Below are positions 6,642 through 7,727 of a stretch of DNA of 7,727 nt, piece after piece. A program made the translations under genes and the position numbers. The DNA lies in NCBI GenBank assembly GCA_013694885.1, contig JACDBO010000215.1, positions 1-7,727 on the forward strand, given 5' to 3'. Origin of the DNA: Chloroflexia bacterium. GTDB lineage: Bacteria; Chloroflexota; Chloroflexia; Thermomicrobiales; UBA6265. Positions within the stretch are counted from its first letter, which is position 1. Each line of letters begins with the position of its first letter. The notes beneath the pieces were generated by a model. That model worked only from the letters and a program-made list of their open reading frames with translations, did no database searches and was not told the DNA's origin.

Positions 6642-7303
6642 ACATGGCGCACCGCTATCCAGTCCTTGAACGGGCACGCAGAATCACTCATACGCCCGAC
6701 CTTGACATCCTCGAAGTTCGCAAGCACCTCGGGTTGCCCCTCGCCAACGACATGCGGCAATGGCTGGCCGACCAGCCTCCGTTGCGCGGCCTCTGTCTTG
6801 ACTTCAGCGGGGTACGCGCTGTGACGCTTTCGGTGGCCGAGGAGGTGGGCCCACTCTTGATGCAGACGGTAGCGCAGGACCCTGCGTTGGAGCAACGATA
6901 CCCGACCTTCCACCTACGAAGCCCCGAACCTGCGTACACATTTGCTCGTGCGTTTGCCAACCACAGCTGGGCCGCCGTCGGCACCATCGAGGGATCGGTG
7001 GACTCGATGGCCGCGACGACTCCGATGGCGACTCTTGACGACTGTGGCGCGGTCGTCATTCTTGGCCAACTCACGAAGCAGATGGAGCAGATTTTGAGAT
7101 TCGCCGAACTGCGCGCACACTCGAATGCTGCCCTGACCTCGGAGGATCTCATTGAACTTGATTTCCTCGCCGAGGTGAGTCCGGCGGCTCGCAGCAAGCG
7201 GCTCACGGAACTCTACGTTCGCAGGCTTCTCGGTTTCGAAGAGAATCCCCGCAACCCCAAGGAGCGGCTATTCACTGCAACATGGAGGCTCCCCGCGCGA
7301 TGA
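6638..7303 (+). CDS. STAS-like protein with probable winged-helix C-terminus
   Basis: 221 residues. Residues about 20-115 look STAS-like: a first strand, helix, then the central strand LRGLCLDFSGVRAVTLSVAE (49-68), in which D55-F-S-G-V-R is the place where STAS antagonists carry their D(F/L)SxV motif. A helix (EEVGPLLMQTV) and another strand FHLRS follow. This kind is sometimes annotated STAS-like or DUF4325. After a linker, LTSEDLIELDFLAE (167-180), SPAARSKRLTELYVRRLLGF (181-200) and the final strand LFTATWRL (211-218) read like helix 2, recognition helix and wing of a winged helix-turn-helix. The start overlaps the previous stop by three bases (GTGA) and the stop overlaps the next start (ATGA). 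It is likely to pair with the upstream ATPase as in partner switching, with DNA binding as output. The coding call is sure; the fold reading is inference. Confidence 0.65.
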   Translation: MNMAHRYPVLERARRITHTPDLDILEVRKHLGLPLANDMRQWLADQPPLRGLCLDFSGVRAVTLSVAEEVGPLLMQTVAQDPALEQRYPTFHLRSPEPAYTFARAFANHSWAAVGTIEGSVDSMAATTPMATLDDCGAVVILGQLTKQMEQILRFAELRAHSNAALTSEDLIELDFLAEVSPAARSKRLTELYVRRLLGFEENPRNPKERLFTATWRLPAR

Positions 7304-7727
7304 CGACTGCGGTGATCCTGAGCAGCTTTTTCGACGACGACTATGATCCTATGGATCTGCCGCCTTATTTCACGCTCGGGGCAAAAACACCGGACGTGGC
7401 AACGGCAGCGATGGACTCGTCCGACCAATCGGTCCTGACCTTCGACGAGGTTACCGGCGTCGCCGCGTGCCGCTCGGGCATCAACGTAGTCGACCGAAAC
7501 CAAGAGGTGTTACGACGTTCGATCGGCAGGATCATCTACGTCACGGCACACCCCACGGCGCCGACCGAGCTCCAACTCCGTGCAAAGCTGGCACTCGAAC
7601 AATCGATGCGCCTCGCGACAGGCCGTCGCCCATTCTTCTCCAGCCTCCGGTCAAGTCCAGCAATGATCCCGCCCCGTCTCATCGCTGCCGGCGTTCGGGT
7701 CGTCGAGGACCACCGTCGGCTCCGAGT
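7300..7727 (+). CDS. unrecognised protein, 3' partial
   Basis: The frame is open from ATG 7300 to the window edge, 142 codons, with no stop. The ATG overlaps the previous TGA (ATGA) and GGAGG stands at 7284-7288, 11 bases before it; ATG 7282 is a second in-frame start six codons earlier. The visible part starts MTTAVILSSFFDDDYDPMDL, with a hydrophobic first strand followed by a very acidic turn (DDDYD, 12-16). It then has mixed strands such as GRIIYVTAHP (76-85), a helix LQLRAKLALEQSMRLATGRR (91-110) and RLIAAGVRVVEDHRRLR at the visible end. No signal peptide or membrane helix is seen. I do not recognise the family. Tight coupling to the two STAS/GHKL genes says it belongs to the same system, perhaps as its output. 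It may continue well beyond the edge. Confidence 0.7.
   Translation, partial: MTTAVILSSFFDDDYDPMDLPPYFTLGAKTPDVATAAMDSSDQSVLTFDEVTGVAACRSGINVVDRNQEVLRRSIGRIIYVTAHPTAPTELQLRAKLALEQSMRLATGRRPFFSSLRSSPAMIPPRLIAAGVRVVEDHRRLR

Noticed and set aside
1..7727. CRISPR array, tRNA, rRNA or transposase gene
   Set aside because: No regularly spaced direct repeats with unique spacers, no cloverleaf-like segment and no transposase motif were seen on reading both strands.

Overview
The window is GC-rich DNA. The bulk is roughly 70% GC by hand counts on sampled lines, and the last 2.1 kb is visibly lower. The gene set is a 2TM-like protein, a Nudix hydrolase, an alpha/beta hydrolase, a DUF2254 membrane protein and a double-length ThyX. 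Intergenic GGGCGGACCC palindromes and TCAGTCC heptads are also present. Together these recall Chloroflexota of the Thermomicrobia type. That assignment is inference from remembered genome style, not from a marker gene. Eight protein genes are supported, all on the + strand. No RNA gene, CRISPR array or transposase was seen.

Positions 1-1913 hold a tight cluster of three overlapping genes: the 3' part of a 2TM-like membrane protein (cut by the window edge), a Nudix hydrolase and an alpha/beta hydrolase. A gap of 115 bases built partly of ACTGAGG heptads in inverted orientation leads to a DUF2254 four-helix membrane protein (2029-3417). The next gap (3418-3682) carries two copies, in opposite orientation, of a GC-rich palindrome that forms a 124-base element with perfect 15-base ends. 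After it comes an unusual double-domain FAD-dependent thymidylate synthase (3683-5431). In this enzyme the ThyX signature appears to be divided between the two halves.

A hairpin follows thyX. A good sigma70-type promoter (TTGACA, 17 bases, TAACAT) then starts a new, lower-GC operon of three translationally coupled genes that runs off the right edge. The first encodes a STAS-like domain fused to a GHKL (HATPase) domain. The second encodes a STAS-like domain followed by a probable winged helix. The third encodes an unrecognised protein of at least 142 residues. The first two look like parts of a partner-switching type signalling module (anti-sigma kinase / STAS antagonist logic) with a DNA-binding output. 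The third is the candidate output or effector. Its composition and isolation suggest an accessory, possibly transferred, module, and it is the most likely place in this window for an undescribed system.
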